Assembly (NCBI GenBank): GCA_010094025.1
Contig: ML991778.1
Coordinates: 490,275-554,274, forward strand
Direction of reading: 5' to 3'
Source: Viridothelium virens
Lineage: Eukaryota > Ascomycota > Dothideomycetes > Trypetheliales > Trypetheliaceae
DNA length: 64,000 bases
Shown: piece after piece, positions 1-11,699 of the stretch
Position numbering within the stretch: the first letter of the stretch is position 1
How the letters are laid out: every line of letters begins with the position of its first letter
The notes under the pieces: generated by a model
The model's input: only the letters and a program-made list of their open reading frames with translations
Database searches by the model: none
Told to the model about the DNA's origin: nothing
Translations under genes and position numbers: made by a program

Positions 1-3000
1 GAAACTGTTTGAGCTCAAGCTAGTCGAAGGTAAATTTGTCGGGCCTACGGAGCTTATTGACCACGAGCTGTTACCTGCAGGACCTGCGGAGGTGATACTG
101 GAGCTCACCGACTGGACACTCAGAGAACTTCCCTGAGTTGAAGGTGCAAGGGATACTGATTGACTGGAGCTGCTAGAGTTCAGGCTATTGGTACTTGTCG
201 TTGGAGATACCGCCGCCAGTGTGCTAGAGCTCACAAACGAATTCGACGGACTTAGCGGTTGTGAACTTGTCGTGAGTGAGGATAATGGTATCGAGCTGGC
301 AGAGACCGGTGTGGAGCTGCCGATCGAAGTAGTGCTAATTTGTCCGGAACTGGCCGAAGATGTGCTTGGCTTCATTCTGAACGCGAAATTAACGCCGGGT
401 TTTGGTCCAACATTCCCTTCGTCGGTCTTCATATAACAAGTTCCACCTTGCACTACGTATGAAACTGCTATACAGCTCACTGTACCACTGCAAAGGTCGA
501 TGCAATCGTAGACTGAAGGCTGGCTTGTGACGTTTCCAAGGCCCGCGCCATTGCTGTCGTAGTCGCAGAGGAGAGTGTAATTGTAGCCAAAAGAGTCAAG
601 ATATTGTGTGTTGTTGGCAGCGGGGCATGAAGTTGGGACAGGAACGTTTGAGGAGATTGGACTTGTGCTACTGCTGCTTGCTTGCAGAGATGCGCTGGTA
701 CTGATACTAGTAGAGACCGACGTTATGGACGTCATTGTACTACTTATAGTGCTTGTGGTGCCCTGCAAGCTGGAAGAGGTGGTTGATAAATTTGTCGATA
801 CCGAGTTCAGCTGAGATGCTGTGTTCGAGGTTGCAGAAGACGCTGTCAATGAGCTGGAACTACTGCTTTGCGGGACGGTGGCGGTGGTATTGCTCCAGGT
901 AGTAGCAAAATCGATAGATGTAGGAAGGCTTGATGACGAGATGATGCTGCTACCCAAAGTTGAGGTAGTACTCACAGCGGAACTGCTCGAGGACGAAATT
1001 GTACTGCTGCTCAACGTTGAAGTACCGCTCAGCACAGAGACACTGCCTGAAGTGGAGGTGCTGCTTAGGGTCGAGGTACTCGAGGCTAATGAGCTGCTTG
1101 AGGACAATGTGCTGCTCGAGGATAATGTGCTGCTCGAGGTCGACATATTACTTAAAGTCGGAGTACTGCTCGAGGTCAAGGTACTGCTTACTGTCGTGGT
1201 GCTCGAGGCCAAAACGCTGCTCAGGGTTGAGGCACTGCTTGAAGTCGGCGTGCTGCTTGAGCTCCAGGTACTCCACGACACTGTGTCGCTCCATGTTGAG
1301 GTATCGCTTGAGGTCGATGCGCCACTCCAGGTCCAGGTGCTCGGCGACACTGCACTGCTCAGTGATGAGGTAGTGCTTGAGGTGTAGGTACTACCTGTCG
1401 TCGAGGTGCTGCTGCTTATGGTCGAAGTGCTGCTCGAGGTCGAAGTGCTGCTTGCCATCGAGGCGCTACTTGTCGTCAAGGTACTGCTTGGGGTCGAGGT
1501 ACTGCTTGAGGTCGAGGTGCTACTCGTTGTTGAGGTGCTGCTGGAGATCGAGGTGCTACTTATCGTCAAGGTAGTGCTTGAAGTCGAGGAACTGCTTAAG
1601 GTCGAGGTACTGCTTGAGATCGGGGAACTGCTTAAGGTCGAGGTGCTACTTGTCGTCGAGGTACTGCTTGGGTTCGAGGAACTGCTTGAAGTCGAGGTGC
1701 TACTTGTCGTCGAGGTACTGCTTGAGATCGAGGTGCTTGAGGTCAACGTACTGCTCGAGGACCAAATACTCGAGGACACAGTGCTGCTCCATGTTGAAGT
1801 ACTGCTCAGAGAAGAGCTCGAACTCGAACTGGAGAGCGAAGGGGAACAGCTTCCCCCAAACTTGCTCGATAAGATGGCAAAGTTCACATTCGAATTCGAG
1901 TTGATTGTGCCTTGATCGCTCTTCTGGTAGCAGGTACCACCTGGCTGATTTGCTGGCGTATACGAAACTGCAACACACCCGGGCGAGCCTGTACAATTCG
2001 ATACACAAGCCGCAAAGTTTGCCTGCGACGTCACTAAACCCATTCCGCTACCATCGCTATCTTTGCTGCACAAGACTACATAAGCCGTGTCTGAAGAGTC
2101 GGTATATGTAGTGCAGTTGGCATCAGGGCAAGTAATCGAGGATCCGGTCGCACTGGCCGCGCTAGAGGTAGAAGACGTGCTTGAGGAAGGCGTTGAACTT
2201 GAGCTTGTAGCTGTTATTGATACACTGCTGCTGGAACTCGACACGGGGCAGTAGTAAATGTCAATGGTGCCGAACCCTCCGCATTGTTCAAAAGGGTTGC
2301 CTGAACACGCGTAGGTCCGGTCAGAGCAGGTGAGACCTTGAGAATTGCCGGGCTGAACGAGGGCGTGTGGAGGCTGGATAGAGTAATCGCAATAGCATTC
2401 TTGGCCATATTCGACGCCGAAGTATGTGTAGCCTCCGCCCCTACAGGCAATTCCACATTCTTCAATTGTCATGTTAGCTGTAGAAAGTTGATTTTGTCGA
2501 TACTGTAAAGTCCTTCCGCCTCCGTTGTCGTCATAACACCCCTGGAACGTGCAATTTTCCGCGGTCGCTGGAACAGTAGGTGTTGGAGTATGGGTAGCTG
2601 TTATTGTGCCGCCAGGTGTATGTGGATTCGTGTTGCAGTCCCCATCGACACATTCTGGTATAGTACTTGTATAGCTCGTAGTATGACCAGCACTGTCAGT
2701 GGTCACAACGAAGCTGTACGTAGTCGCAGTTGTGATCGGCCCATAATAGGTATACGAACTCGTGGAACCAGCCGCATTGACAGTCTGCACCGCAGTCGCT
2801 GGGCCATTGTAAGTGCAAGTTGCAGTCTGTGTAGGGGGAGTGTATGGCGGTGCATTGAGCTCATAAAGCCCACCGCGGTACCAGCCACCGCAAGCTTCGG
2901 CCAGATTTCCTGGACAGCACATGTAGCATTCGGCTTGGCAAGGTACCGAGTATGAGCCTGAGTTGATTGTGTTTCCGCAGAGACATTGGTTTGCATCTTC

Positions 3001-3658
3001 CACTGCAAAATAAGTGTAGCCACTGCAGAAATCTGCGCACAATTCTACGGTGTTTGTGTAGTTCTGGAAACTTGGACCATCCAAAAGCAAGTTGGGATAG
3101 CCTTGGTCGAGAAAGCAACCAATGTAAGCGTAATTTCCCGCTTGAGGCACGACTTGCGAGTCAGTCACATAATCGTAGCTTCCTGTGTCGGATGGTGCAG
3201 CGGCCGTGGTTGTTTGGCCTGGCTTCGAATACATATCCAAAGTATTCGCGCCTCCACAAAATTCCTGGATCTGTGTCAATTTTGTCACGCAAGGCATCCA
3301 GTGGACTCACCGAATGATCTCCAAAGCAGCTATATGTGTTGTCTGTGCAGGACAATCCAGACTCAGTAAGAACTTCATGACTGTAAGGGTCTACAGTATC
3401 TCCACATTGACATGTATTTCCATTCTCGACACCCATGTAATTGTAGCCTTGGCAGTAAGAAGCACAGTATTCAACTGTCATATTAGCGGTTGTGAGATAC
3501 CGTCCTTGGAGCGCTCTCGTTGCGACATCGTTGTAGCAGCCGAACCAGCTGAATCCATATCCAGGATTGACCACTGTCCTTTGCGCGGATGCTGAATGGA
3601 AACTTGAAAAGAAGGCAAAGAAAGGAGTGAACGCAGCAATGGCAATGCGGAATTTCAT
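1..3658 (-). CDS. Secreted WSC/Apple-like multidomain cell-wall protein (3' end outside window)
   Basis: Starts at the ATG at 3656-3658 with a signal peptide ending near SASA. One 40-nt intron (3271-3310, GTGAGT..CAG) must be removed; joining restores the Cys-Gly-Gly end of the first WSC domain. Order of domains: WSC 1 (about 3580-3210), WSC 2 (about 3130-2860), a Thr-rich linker (2850-2590), WSC 3 (2560-2240), an Apple/PAN-like Cys module (2150-1900), a Ser/Thr stalk (about 1850-640), a second Apple-like module (630-430) and another Ser/Thr stretch open to base 1. At least 1,206 residues lie in the window with no stop. WSC domains are known carbohydrate-binding modules of wall-stress sensors and wall enzymes, so an extracellular wall-bound role is inferred. 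A C-terminal membrane segment, as in Wsc sensors, would lie outside. No catalytic domain is visible, so sensor, adhesin or structural roles remain open. Confidence 0.85.
1424..1729 (-). repeat. 18-bp coding minisatellite in the Ser/Thr stalk
   Basis: Seventeen head-to-tail units of exactly 18 bp, with + strand consensus GAGGTACTGCTTGAGGTC. Each encodes a six-residue Ser/Thr block on the minus strand, so gain or loss of units keeps the frame. More diverged units of the same type continue through about 1090-1260. Some pairs of adjacent units recur exactly (1640 and 1694 regions), which suggests recent higher-order duplication. Confidence 0.9.
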
Positions 3659-4945
3659 CTTGAGGAGTCCTTAAAGATAGAATAAGGCTCCTTGAATTCG
3701 ACGTGAAGAAAAAGAAAAAAGAGTCCACAAGACAGCGGAAGCTGAAGTCTTGTATATAAGAGACTTGCTGATAAGGCAGGATATCTAAATTGAAAAAACT
3801 TCACATCTTTGTACCCCTTGGTCGGCCAGGCAGCCCGGCATTCCAGGCACCTCCCAAGGGGCATGGTTGCATACCCTGACGCGTCCGTGGCAACGCGACA
3901 TTTGTCAAGTTCAAATTGAATATCGAAATATTAATTGAATGCATTTAATTTGAGTTGGAAGGAGAGTGAGACATGCGACAGTGTACGAAGAAGAGTACAG
4001 GTCTTTAGGCCCCAAATATCAACTGGTCAGCAACCACCCACCGGCATATGAAGGCATTTAAGTATGCAAAAGCAAAGCTTATCATTGTCAAGCACCAGAG
4101 GCTCTTTCTGACGTTGTGTGGGATCACTGAGACCATTCTGGTGAGTGTCAAGAGTCGCGTTTGTCATTCAAGGGGGATGCGGAGACTCGATCGCGTGACT
4201 AAGCGAAAGCAAAAGGCAGTGCCATCAGCCTTGAGTGCAGTGAATGTTCGCAATTTCCTGACATTGGGAAGATAACGTAAGGTACCTATCTATATACTCC
4301 GTATATTCAACAGGGAGCATGAATGATCATGCTCTTGAAGACCGAGAATAAGGGTTGACTGCTATATCTGGTCAACAGGAGAGGTCCGTTTACAATTAGT
4401 GAAATCTTCAGAGTATCAAGCCCATAGAAAAAAGGACCCCAATCAGCGATCTGCCATCACTTAAACCGAACTGATTGCGACGCTTCAAATTCTCGCTTGA
4501 GCAATGCATACAAGAAAGCTATGTCTATTTCACCCGCCAGAGCCTTCAGAAGGAGTTGAGAACACAACGCCGTGCTTCTTTCCCAAGCTTCACTACTCTC
4601 AAAAGAAATAATATGGTCACCATTCCTCCAAGATCCCCTTCTTTTTCAAGGCCATCCATGCATGCATCTGAGTCTTAACCCTCAAGAACTGAGTATGTAA
4701 TAGCCAAAAAAGTCAGACGGAGAGAGCCAAAGAGCGAGGAAGAAGCTATAGTAATGATCGTGCAAAACTGGAAGACCCGAATTGATCCACTGTCTAACCA
4801 AACTTTGTAGACGCCCAAACACCCAACATGGTCAAAGAGAGAATTCGCTGAAAAGACCAAGGGAAAGTATGTACACTCATCTCCGTCGTATCAACACATC
4901 GTGTAGCCCATCACCCAGCCCCAGACTCCATCGCCATCTTCATCA
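3659..4945. other. Intergenic region
   Basis: Holds the promoter of the WSC gene on its left and the 3' flank of the P4-ATPase gene on its right. Only short, unconvincing open frames are present; I recognise no gene or RNA. Confidence 0.6.
3753..3758 (-). promoter_or_regulatory. Candidate TATA box of the WSC gene
   Basis: TATATA lies 95 nt upstream of the WSC-gene ATG, a plausible core-promoter distance. This rests on motif and spacing only. Confidence 0.35.
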
Positions 4946-7900
4946 TCATATCGCCTGTCCAGGCGGTAAATACTCCCTACCCCTCTGTCCCATCGGATCC
5001 GGCGTATGATCCCGACTCCGTCCGGTTCCCTCCGCCGCAGTCCGCCCCTGACCTTGGCTGCTGACTCCCGAGTACGAGCTTTCCATTCTCGTAAGCAGCG
5101 CCGCGCTCGTGAAGTCACGACTCTGCTCGAAGCTCGGCCGTACCCGGTCCATGCTCTGGCGCATGCGGTCGAAGCTGGGGCGGGGACGGTCCCACACGGG
5201 ACTGTTGAGGGATTGCCGGTTTGAGTTCGTGCCGGCTTGGCTGTAGTATGACTCCCGATCACGTGGGATTGCGGATGCTGGTTGAGCACTATTATAGTAT
5301 GAGTCCCGATCGTGGGGGCCGGCGGAGAGGATGTTGTTGGAGGTGGTGCGTTCGATCGGAGAAGGTCCAAGAACGGAGCCGGCGGTGTAGTTGGTGCCAT
5401 CGGAGCCATTATTGCTCCGTGGGTTGTGCGTAGTGGCGGTTGGCGCGGTGGAAGGCGGGTACATGGGGCGGCGGTCGTCATCAGGGCTATAGGGAGTGGC
5501 GCCGTTCAATTTGCCTGATTTGGAGATATCTGAAAAGGACGTTGTGTCGGATTCCTTTTCTGGAGGAGGCGGTGCGAGCTCGTCGGCGTCTTTCAGGTAG
5601 TCGAACTTGCCTTGGCGATATTGTTCCCGCACGATGTCCACGTCGCGCGGTCTGAACATTTTTTGGAAGCTCTTGAGAGCGAAATGAGGAAGCAGAGCCA
5701 TGATCATTGTTAGGAAAATCGCGGTCCAGAAACTGAGCTGGCCATAGACTTCAGGCGCAGCTCTGTAGAAGGTGAAGCCTGCAGTAAAAGCAGTGTAGAC
5801 ACCGGTCCAGAAGAAAATGAGTAGGCCGGAAATGACTGTAATGAGAACCATGAGCCAATCCCAGCGATAGGTATTCATGAGTATGTAGACATTAACCACC
5901 ACAACAGCAGGCGTTGCAATGTAAACGCCGAACCGCCTGCCGTCATTGATGTCTCGACCGTCGAAGGTAACAAAATTCGCTTTGTAGAAGACCAGATAGG
6001 CCATGAACATACAAACGACTGATTGATAGGTGCCATCAAGCATATAGAGCCTGCAAGGATTAGCATACAGAGAGCGGGAAATCACGATGAATACTCACCA
6101 GAATTTAGTCATCGTCCATTCGAGACGTTCAATGCCTCTCCTATAAAGTTGGGGCACTGCGAGAGATACTTTGTCTGGAACATCTTGATCCAAAATACCC
6201 ATAAGTATAATCGGTAATGATGTGAAGGCGAGGTTGTAAAGGAGAATGTATGAATAGTCGACTGGATAGGCGCAGTCAAAATTCGCATAAATTTGATACC
6301 AGAAGATCCACAATGTCCAGACCATGTTCTGCAACAATGTGTCAGTGCGCAACTCACAGGAGAGTGGTAAGGATGTGAGCTTACCTTGTAAAAGAAATTA
6401 GCAACTGTTTCCGCAAGTCGGACATAAGACCACCGGCCATGAACAAGGACAAGCCGTGTGAGGAATCGAAATTGGGCAATTCCGTAGTCCGAAGACATCA
6501 CAGCCTGCCTTCCTTCTTCGCCAGCAATGCCAACACCGATATGCGCTTCTTGAATCATGGCAACATCATTCGCACCGTCACCGATTGAGAGTGTAAGGAC
6601 ATCGAGTCCAGTCTTGACAAGTTGCACAACGGCTGCCTTCTGACTTGGGCTCACCCGACAGCAAAGAACAGCTCGGCATTGCTTGCAAAGGAGGAGAAAC
6701 TTCCTTCTCAGTCGATCGTCCAAAACCAGTCTTAGAGAGTCGCCATCAATGACGATGGCGTGCGTTGGCTCAGGAGGTTCATGGTTTTTCCTTGCTGCCT
6801 TCAGCTCTTCCTCTGAGCCAGTCATTTTGAAGAGTGCTAGTTGTTTATCCAACTGAGCTTCTGCTTCATCCATATCTCCGTCCGTGATCTTGAAGACAAG
6901 GAGATCCATATCATTGTCGAGCAGGTTACACGAGAAGCCTATGTTGATGGCAGTCTCGACTCTGTCACCAGTCAAGACCCAAAGCTTAATTCCCGCTTTC
7001 CCAAGGAGTTGGATTGAATCAGGTACACCATCCTGCAGTCGATCTTCAATAGCAGTACCGCCAAGGAGCATCAAATCTTGTTCAATCTCATCAGCTACTT
7101 CATCCAGCTTGTCTTCTCGATTCTCGACCGAGTTTGCCGCTGCGTCGTGCTTCCGGTTCCAAACGTGATACTCTTCTTCGGTGAGCTCCCTTTGAGCTAT
7201 GCAGAGGGTGCGTAAACCTTCTCGGGCAAACATCTCGAGATGATCGGCAGTGGTCTTCCGAAGCTCTGTCTGCTCACCGCGTTTCAACCTGGAGTAAATG
7301 ACACTGTCCGCTCCTTTGCAGAACAGCATGATTCTACCATCAGGCATCCTCATGATTGCACTCATGCGTTTCCTCGCGGAATTGAACTCAAGGATGTTCA
7401 TCACAATGAACTCCTCCTCGTGCCCATGAATGCTCACGATGATTCCATCCTGCGTACGGCCAAGTGCAGTGAACCCGCAATCTCGTGCCGTAGCTACGAG
7501 TGCAGCCTCATCTGGAGATTGAGCTTTGAACTCAATCTTTGGTGGATCACCTGGAGTCCTTTCAGTAATAACTGTGTGACAAAGTGCCAGGGTAAGCATG
7601 AATTGATAGTTAGCTGCCTTTTGCTCATCTCCTGCTTCCCCAGCGAGGTCAGAGATGAAGTCTGGAGCAACAAATGTGAGTAGATCATCCTTGAGATAGG
7701 GGTTCGGATGCATCCTCTTGATGTCAGTAAGCATCCGTTCTCTGTCTTGGGCAATCTGGTCCCTAGCTTTGGCAGCTTCTTCCTCAACATTGACACCTTG
7801 ACGTTTTCGCATTCCGGCTTGCGCTTCGGTGTAAGCCTCCCCATATGGAACTCCGTTTATAGTACATTTCTTGAACTCCATTACATTTTGGGTCAAAGTT

Positions 7901-9874
7901 CCTGTCTTGTCGGAGAAAATGTACTCAATCTGTCCCAAATCGTCCGAGATATTCCAAGACTTGGGAGTGCAAGGGTAGTCGAGTTTGGCGTAGTACATGC
8001 TCGTGTCGCTGTAAATGAAAAATGCCTGAGCGGATCGAACGATTTCCAAGGATATGTAGAGCGAGATCGGGACCAAGTTCTGGAAAAGAATGACTGCGGC
8101 GAAGAAAGTGATGAATCCATCAAGGGCAGGAATGCTGCTATAGTTTGTCTTCCCATTTGTTCCACGTTCGAAGTACTGGAGAGAAGCGTTTGATTTGCCC
8201 CAACTGGACCCCTCAACGATAGCACAGATGAGACACATGAAGAAGAGAATGACGAAGTTATAAATGACGTTCCAGTTAAGATCTTTGGCAATCTTGGCGC
8301 GTTTGCTTGGCGTAATTCCCGAGTTGAGCATGATTTTTGTCTCCTCACCAGTGAACACTACTATCCCAAGAACCCATTCAGTATTTTTCAGAGTACAACC
8401 ACGAAGGAGCATGTTATTGATAGAGATTGGTTCCGCCATGTCTGTGCCAGGCGATTCAGGATCTTTTGGGTTTCGGTGCGTCCATCTCGCGACAGCCGTG
8501 TAGGAATACAGGTTCGCGTGTGGTGGTTCGCTTTCGACGATAAAATCGGAGCGCTCGCAGTCTCTCGCATGCTTGACATTTCGACCAGCATAGAGGGCTT
8601 CCCGGACTTTGAGATTGGTTTCCCCGTCCAAGTTCTTAGTCTGCACATAACAAGCCCCATCAGGATCTGAGGTAGAAAGGACCACTATGTCTGCTGGTAT
8701 TTCCTCATCATTGTACAGACGCACAAAGTCACCAACTTGGACACTCTTCCAGTAGTCTTTCTTAAAGCGAGCCTTTCCTGGCGTTTGCTTGAAAGGGTTG
8801 ATAAAGCTACCGCGGAATTTTCGGAATCCGGGCGCCTCGCCCTCAGGGGCGCGCAGTTCACGAGACTGGGTGTCTTCATAGTCTGTCGCAAATGGATCCT
8901 CGGTCGCCTTATCATGCTTTGGTTCTTGGCCCGGTTGAGGTGAAGGCACGGGCGTCATTTGAATTCCACCTTGATCATGGTTTGCGGTGTAGTTTGATTG
9001 GACAGACTTTCGCCGAGAGTCGGTGGATGGTCTTCCTGTTTCTATCGAGCCCCGATTTGTATCTGTTGCTCTCTCAGCATAGGTCTTGCCCTTTGTCCCT
9101 TTCTGTTCTTTCCGTCCCTTCCACCATCTCCATATGGCGAGGACAGCTCTTGTATTAGCTTTCTTGAATTTTCGCCATGGTGATATCTTCTCTTCCGCCG
9201 TGTTCACGTTGTTCCAATCCACTAGTCTGTGCACCGGAGCATTGTTGAGTTCGTTATCAAGGACCGTCCTTCTCCAATCTTCGACACCGTCCTTGATTGC
9301 GGTCACGAGTAGAATGACAATTAGTGGAACAGCACTCAATCCTGGATTCGTGGCTCCAAAGATGGGGAAAATCTGCGCAAAAACTTCATGAGCAAGATGT
9401 CAGAAGAATTTTGAGGGTAACTACGAGACAAACCTGAAGTATTACAATGAATAGGAAATAAATATTGGCGATGTTGTGGAACTGAAAGTACAAGTTTTTC
9501 GGCACAAAACTCAAAGGCGTATATTTCGCAGTCCGGATCTTGTTTCGCACGAAATGGATGAGAGGATAGCCCTCCTCGTCCCTGGCATCGTCGGGAAGAG
9601 GAATGTTGAAAAATATCCTTCGTCCAGATTTTCGATCACCGTCATTCCCATCATCGGTGGCTTGTTCTTCTTGATTCGTACCCTGCTCCACGTCTGGGTG
9701 CTGTGCCTTTTCTCTGGATCCAACCCGCATGTGTAATCGATGCGCAATCGATTTTCTCTTCTTGCTCGCTTTTCGAGCAGGTTGTCGTTGAGTTGCCCAT
9801 CTTATCCTTTTTATAGGATTCGAAGTAATTGCGGCCGCCGGCTCGCTCTCTCCCACGCGTGGTTGTTCAGGCAT
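4946..9874 (-). CDS. dnf1: P4-type ATPase, Dnf1/Dnf2-class phospholipid flippase
   Basis: Four exons: 9874-9434, 9372-6385, 6328-6099 and 6050-4946. The introns are 61, 56 and 48 nt, all GT-AG and phase-matched, giving 1,587 residues, close to yeast Dnf1/2. Visible motifs are the actuator DGET (about residue 399), the P4-specific PISL in M4, the phosphorylated Asp in DKTGTLTQ (about 633), the hinge GDGANDVAM (about 1079) and the final M7-M10 membrane segments. The family moves phosphatidylcholine and phosphatidylethanolamine analogues from the outer to the cytosolic leaflet at the plasma membrane and endosomes, with a Cdc50/Lem3 partner not seen here. NNAPVHRL in the N-terminal cytosolic region points to the Dnf1/2 class rather than Drs2. 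The last 170 or so residues are a Ser/Pro/Arg-rich tail without a recognised domain. Confidence 0.93.
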
Positions 9875-11699
9875 TGCGACCGTGAAGTGGGCTGAACGGG
9901 GGTCGTATGATCGCAGCCCTGTGGGTTCACAAGTGGGACTGCGGCATCAGCCGGAATGGCTGCAGCCCCCTCAACTCAAATCCCGCGCCAGTATAGATGA
10001 TCTTGGTAGAGCGTACAGATGCGGCGAGCGAATGTAGAGCAGGTGGAGGGATCGAGGCAATAGAGGTAGGCCGGGACAGAGGAATCGATGGTGATGTTGT
10101 CGAATTGCAAGGGTGGAGCCCTAGTCGGCTAGTCGGCCGTTGCTGGTGAAATCTCCGGGCTACGGCGGAAGGTGCTGAGGAGCTGCAACACGAGTAGATC
10201 TAAGATTCGCAATCTCGCAGTAATAATCCGGTCTACGAACGAAGGACTGGAGAAGGCTGGAATAGAGCAGAGATCGTGTACTCTCCCGGTGAGTGCAAAT
10301 TCAAGGCGATTGATGCCAGTCACCGGCTGAAGACAGTGTTGGCTCCCCCAGTCTTGGCTCCGCGAGTGCTGACAAAACCACCAAACGATGGTACTACCGT
10401 AATGGGGGTAGGCGGGCAGCTGCAACGTATCGTATTTAATACCTGGTGGCCGGACGAGGTGAACCCGAGCACCAGTGTCGTCTAACCATGCACCACGACT
10501 AGGTGCCCATCTAAAGCCTGAGTCAATTTACCCAAAGTCTGATGTTTTGCGCCCTTCGAGCAAAATGCAGCCTTGCCTATTATTATTGCTTGAGTCTAAA
10601 TATGATGGGGGCGAGGTCAACATAGCCTTAGAAGTCGACGACTCCAGCGTTCGCTACTATTGATCACCTTTTGCCGAGAGCTTACAGAGTTACACACCGG
10701 TGCCTCGTACCAACACCTACCAAGTATGGTCACGCTGACTGAGGCTGAAATCATCTTTGCGATTATCTCAGCAAGGACCTGGCGTATTATTGAAATAGCT
10801 GGCAGCGCTGCTTCAGTCCGCAAGACCAAACCTTGGGTGAATTTTCAAACTTGATAGTCCTCACCTTGCAGGACTGCATGAACCGTCCACAAAAATTCGG
10901 ACAATGCAGGGACGAGGATTGTCAGTGCTACTCATCTCGCACCCCGAACTCGCCAATGAGGTGGGATGGTGATCGAATTTGTTTCCAAAACAACTTCACG
11001 GACGAATAGAATCAGGTGCAACAACGCCGTTCGGAAATTCTCTTCCCATCTTTGAAACGCAAAGGTCCACTGCACTGCAACACCCGCATGCTTCGTCCCA
11101 CAACGTCAGAAAACTTGATGCATCAGCTTGAAAAGGCGAGACAGTACAGCAGGTCGATAGAAGCAGATTGGCATCCTCCCATAGAGTACACTAGTTATAG
11201 CTGAATAAGTGGGTAGTAAGGTGCCTCTGAGGAATAGGAAAGAGTACGTTTGATCAGATACTGTAGATCGGGGAAGAATTGACGAAGCATTGCAACCTTG
11301 GCCACAACGCTGAGTGAAAGGTGTTCCTTAATTATTCTTCTCGATTCTTCAGATTCTCACTCTTCTGTCATATTCTTAGAAGGATTCAGCTTTGCTACTG
11401 AGAAGGGGCACAGGAGATCAGCTAGAACATGGTATGCGTCGTTGGGGGGCCAAGGTAATCTGAGACGGACGGTAAGCCGGTCCGAGATGGGCGCTTTCTA
11501 ATTCCGGGCCCGAAGAGCTGCAGGTGGAAACCTTAAGCGTGCGTTCATCACGTGCTTTCGTGTTTGAACCGCCGGCGGACGCATTCACGAGCCTCAATGA
11601 CGACGAAGTCGCTCCACTTATACGCGACCTACAAGCTATGTCTCGGACTAAGATCGTCGAATAAGCATCTGTAACTATGCTGATAGGCTCGAGCTTTCA
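9875..11699. other. Intergenic region, 1.8 kb
   Basis: Divergent promoter space between the flippase gene and the CANIN-like gene. Open frames here are short and have no recognisable protein character. No tRNA or repeat array was seen. Confidence 0.6.

Noticed and set aside
821-1915. Two long plus-strand frames rich in Leu, Val and Glu
   Set aside because: They are the antisense reading of the Ser/Thr minisatellite of the WSC gene; the 18-bp period keeps both strands open.
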